64,000 nucleotides of DNA, from positions 422 to 64,421 of the forward strand of contig JASEIM010000003.1 of assembly GCA_030017655.1 (NCBI GenBank). Reading direction: 5' to 3'. Positions 61,681-64,000 of this stretch are shown here, in pieces. The notes under the pieces are model-generated. The model was not told the origin of the DNA. It did no database searches and worked only from the letters and a program-made list of their open reading frames with translations. Position numbers and translations under genes: made by a program. The DNA is from Methanobacterium sp. (GTDB taxonomy: Archaea > Methanobacteriota > Methanobacteria > Methanobacteriales > Methanobacteriaceae). Position 1 is the stretch's first letter. Each line of letters starts with the position of its first letter.

Positions 61681-61971
61681 GTAAAGTTTTTTGTCCATTT
61701 CCATTTTCATACTTCTGGATAATATAAAAACATGGATTAATATTGTATAATATATAATTAAATTTTTGTGTATATTTGTAAAAAGGATTATTTAAGAAAA
61801 AGAACTTCTTTAAGCTATAAAAGAGGCTAAACTACGATTTTGCAATATTTGAAAGGTGAAATTCTTAAAGCCAGATTATTTTTAGCCATAATGCTCTATT
61901 TTAAAATAATATGAAAATCAGATTAAATAGTACGAAGCAGACAAGAGATTGTATTAAAAAAGAGTAGTTTT

Positions 61972-62451
61972 GTGGATGATAACAAAATTGAATATTTACA
62001 GTTAAGTGCAAATAATCTGGAAGAATTAATTAAATTAATAAAACTCTATGAAAATGTCTTTGAAATGGAACCGTTCCAGTATCCATCTCATGATTACATG
62101 GAGAAGATATTGAAAAACGAGAACGGCCTTTTTGTGGTTGCTAAGTATAAAGAAGAGATCATAGGGGGATTAACTGCCCATGAATTAGCATCGACATATT
62201 TTTAAGCCAGTGAAGTATATGTATATGACCTTGCAGTTCATCAGGATTTCCAGAGAAAGGGGGTAGGAACCAGATTAATTGAAGAATTAAAAAAGATTTC
62301 CTGTGGTAATGGGAATAAAGAAATATTCTTGCAAGCCGATGTTGGAGATGATTATGCTATAGATTTTTACAAGAAAATTGGTGGGGTTCCAGAGGATGTT
62401 ATTCATTTTTCATTTGCATGTAAAGAGAATAAGAAAAGTAAGAAAGAATAA
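61972..62451 (+). pseudogene. AAC(3)-I-like GNAT acetyltransferase with an in-frame TAA
   Basis: From the GTG at 61972 the frame reads FEMEPFQYPSHDYMEKILKN and GGLTAHELASTYF, then TAA at 62203-62205, then ASEVYVYDLAVHQDFQRKGV, DVGDDYAIDFYKKIGG and PEDVIHFSF to the stop. The order is that of gentamicin-3-acetyltransferase-like GNAT proteins. The stop lies just before the acetyl-CoA-binding segment, so the truncated product should be inactive. All other residues appear intact, suggesting a recent mutation. Confidence 0.75.
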
Positions 62452-62672
62452 TAACCTTTTGTGTCTACACTTTAAAAAACTGTATTACAAGAGAGGATCA
62501 AGATAATTTCTATTAAATGCTTTAATAAATATCCAGAATAAACCTTCAGCAATATCATTTCAAATGTTTATTTTATATTACATGGTTATTTAGTTCATTT
62601 AATCAACTATTTTAAGCCACATGTCGCCATAGTTATAATAAATTAACTCAAACACGATATTTCTTTGGAATT

Positions 62673-63050
62673 TTACTTTTTGACAAGGACTCCTATTACT
62701 CCTCCCACCAAACCTAAAATTAAGCTCATGATTAATGACAATTGAAGGATTATATATCCGTTGATTAACCTGCTGCTGGTAATTACTCCTATGGTGGTGC
62801 CTATATCTCCAATACCCAGAACAGATAATAAACCTATCAGGAAACCACCAATTAATCCTGAAATTGCCCCAACAACCATTCCATCTTTTTCATCCATTTT
62901 ATCATAATCTTCAAACCTTTTGCTGGGATAGGATGCTAAGAATCCTCCAATAATCGGGCCTAAAACTAAAAGAGGGAAGAAGATCATTGATAAGACAATA
63001 GTTAAAGCAGCATTTACGAGAGCGCTTAGCCCTATAATTTTTAAATCCAT
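62673..63050 (-). CDS. DUF5518 membrane protein
   Basis: 125 residues, four helices rich in glycine and isoleucine (LVLGPIIGGFLASYPSKR, VVGAISGLIGGFLIGLL). This is the DUF5518 layout common in Methanobacteriales. Function unknown. Confidence 0.78.
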   Translation of the reverse strand: MDLKIIGLSALVNAALTIVLSMIFFPLLVLGPIIGGFLASYPSKRFEDYDKMDEKDGMVVGAISGLIGGFLIGLLSVLGIGDIGTTIGVITSSRLINGYIILQLSLIMSLILGLVGGVIGVLVKK

Positions 63051-63257
63051 TTTTTTATCAACTCATAAGTTTATAAGTATCTTGAAATTGTTTTTAAGTT
63101 ATATAATATTTTTTAGGGTGCACATTCACTGTATTATAATTGAAAAATAATAGTACACTTATTATGTGATGTATATAAATATAGATTGAAGATATTTTAG
63201 TTTTAGATAATTTTAGCAATTAATGAATAAAAAATTAAATTAATGGAGTTGAGCAAT

Positions 63258-63464
63258 ATGGCAAAGGAAATAAAACAAATAGTATTGGGCATAAGTCGAG
63301 AGGGCGATATAATTGTTAAAAGTGCAAGAGGCAGAATATACACCGTTAAAAAAGCTGCAGATTTAAAATTCAGTTGTGAGGATTTATTCCAGGATGTAGA
63401 AAAAGATTTATTCGCCACTATTGATACGGAAGCCCAACCATGGGAATGTATCGCTATAGAATAG
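63258..63464 (+). CDS. small conserved hypothetical protein
   Basis: 68 residues from the ATG at 63258, preceded by GGAGTTGAG. Opening MAKEIKQIVLGISREGDIIV is a beta-strand-rich segment, then ARGRIYTVKKAADLKFS. Not recognised. A short soluble protein, maybe nucleic acid-binding by basic residues, but this is conjecture. Confidence 0.5.
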   Translation: MAKEIKQIVLGISREGDIIVKSARGRIYTVKKAADLKFSCEDLFQDVEKDLFATIDTEAQPWECIAIE

Positions 63465-63689
63465 AGCAATAAATAGGAAATATAATAAATAAAATTAAAT
63501 TTTAATCTTTTTTAAAAATTGACTAGTTTAATAGCCTAAGTCTGGATAATTTCTATTATTTCAAAGTTTAAAATTTCAATTAGTTAAATTTTGACGCTTT
63601 TAGCTACATATTTTAACGGATATAATTCTTTGCATTATTACAGTATTTTATAAAAGGAATTATATAATAGGATAAAACAAAAACAATAT

Positions 63690-63745
63690 TATAGGTGATG
63701 GAGTTCACCTTCTAACTGCTTCTTTTAAGCTGATGACTCCTAATT
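63690..63745 (+). promoter_or_regulatory. fluoride riboswitch (crcB motif) upstream of enolase
   Basis: The aptamer shows AGGTGATGGAGTTCACCT (63693-63710), then AACTGCT and the closing AAGCTGATGACTCCTA (63727-63742). These blocks and spacing are the consensus of the crcB/fluoride motif. A TATA box AATTATATAATA (about 63659-63670) sets transcription start near 63690, i.e. at the aptamer. The ribosome binding site of a small ORF (AAAGGAGGT) begins 15 bases after the aptamer, so translational control of it is plausible. Confidence 0.92.
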
Positions 63746-63769
63746 AATAGTTTATAAAGGAGGTCAGCA

Positions 63770-63928
63770 ATGTACTTAAAATCAAAATCAGTAATAATGA
63801 ATATAATTATCTTAAAGCTAATTACTTTAGGATCAGGAATTATAATCTCTATTCAATACTTGTACATTTTAAATCCTTCTTTTATGAATTTAAACAAGGA
63901 GAGATGTCGATATGAGCAGCATTATTGA
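63770..63928 (+). CDS. small membrane peptide ORF behind the fluoride riboswitch
   Basis: 52 codons; ATG at 63770 preceded by AAAGGAGGT with good spacing. MYLKSKSVIMNIIILKLITL then GSGIIISIQYLYILN gives one hydrophobic helix with a basic N-terminus, then NLNKERCRYEQHY. It overlaps the enolase start by 17 bases in another frame. It is too short for a CrcB/Fluc channel (about 120 residues). It might be a small membrane protein, a leader peptide, or a remnant of a fluoride channel gene. Confidence 0.5.
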   Translation: MYLKSKSVIMNIIILKLITLGSGIIISIQYLYILNPSFMNLNKERCRYEQHY

Positions 63929-64000
63929 AGACATGAATATAAAAAAGATTTTAGATAGTAGAGGAAATCCAACAGTAGAAGTAGAAATTTTAACCGAAAG
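63912..64000 (+). CDS. eno: enolase, N-terminal part
   Basis: The ATG at 63912 follows AGGAGAGA. The 29 visible residues MSSIIEDMNIKKILDSRGNP and TVEVEILTE are the standard enolase start. Runs off the window end. Enolase converts 2-phosphoglycerate to phosphoenolpyruvate and is inhibited by fluoride with phosphate, which explains the riboswitch in front. Confidence 0.93.
   Translation, partial: MSSIIEDMNIKKILDSRGNPTVEVEILTE

Noticed and set aside
61452..61727. 91-codon plus-strand ORF
   Set aside because: Its translation has no recognisable features, while the Imm5-like fragment lies in another frame of the same DNA.
42226..62205. Genetic recoding of TAA as an amino acid
   Set aside because: Most genes in the window, such as glmM and lig, use TAA as normal terminators; pyrrolysine recoding in methanogens uses TAG.
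1..64000. tRNA, rRNA or insertion-sequence genes
   Set aside because: I looked for T-loop patterns, rRNA-like conserved blocks and transposase motifs and did not see any, though short RNA genes can be missed by eye.

Overview
The window reads as chromosome of an AT-rich methanogenic archaeon, most likely a Methanobacterium or close Methanobacteriales relative. The evidence is methanogenesis marker protein 8, Sep-tRNA:Cys-tRNA synthase, archaeal GatD/GatE, archaeoflavoprotein AfpA, ferredoxin-thioredoxin reductase, standalone ATP-cone proteins, DUF5654 and DUF5518 membrane proteins and DUF11 surface repeats. Promoters are archaeal TATA boxes, ribosome binding sites resemble GGAGGTGAT, and starts are a mixture of ATG, GTG and TTG. 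No tRNA, rRNA, CRISPR array or insertion-sequence transposase was seen.

Layout. 1-15 kb: mostly housekeeping and conserved methanogen genes (adenosine-specific kinase, AfpA, GlmM, a glycosyltransferase with a flippase-like membrane protein, a HisG paralogue, two GyrI-like proteins, a CopB-type metal ATPase, a response regulator-PAS-PAS-histidine kinase hybrid). 15-21 kb: a minus-strand operon encoding a 1205-residue secreted protein (beta-propeller, two DUF11 domains, Gly/Asn-rich linker, and a cationic C-terminus with three 22-residue repeats), followed by three tandem paralogues of an unrecognised family, the middle one frameshifted, and a small membrane protein. 22-33 kb: bacterial-type ribB behind an FMN riboswitch, then gatD-gatE-trxB-SepCysS, which joins two routes of tRNA-dependent amino acid synthesis, then marker protein 8, ThiC and thiol-redox genes. 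33-42 kb: a DNA-repair island with a primase-family protein overlapping an ATP-dependent ligase, three standalone ATP-cone proteins, DUF72, type-4 uracil-DNA glycosylase, Fpg/Nei glycosylase and a second ligase.

42-62 kb is accessory and partly decaying. A nitroreductase/HTH/Fe-S/metallo-beta-lactamase operon, a TetR gene with an aldo-keto reductase sharing an operator, membrane proteins, methyltransferases and an MFS exporter sit among at least seven broken genes. Several broken genes carry a single in-frame TAA in an otherwise continuous reading frame. One zinc-ribbon gene is interrupted by a run of six short perfect hairpins; a smaller hairpin cluster lies in front of a fourth ATP-cone gene. 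The window ends with a fluoride riboswitch, a 52-codon membrane-peptide ORF and the start of enolase, the classical fluoride-sensitive enzyme.

Most novel material: the surface-protein/paralogue operon, the hairpin runs, the ATP-cone family, the primase-ligase pair, and the two metabolite/ion riboswitches in an archaeon.
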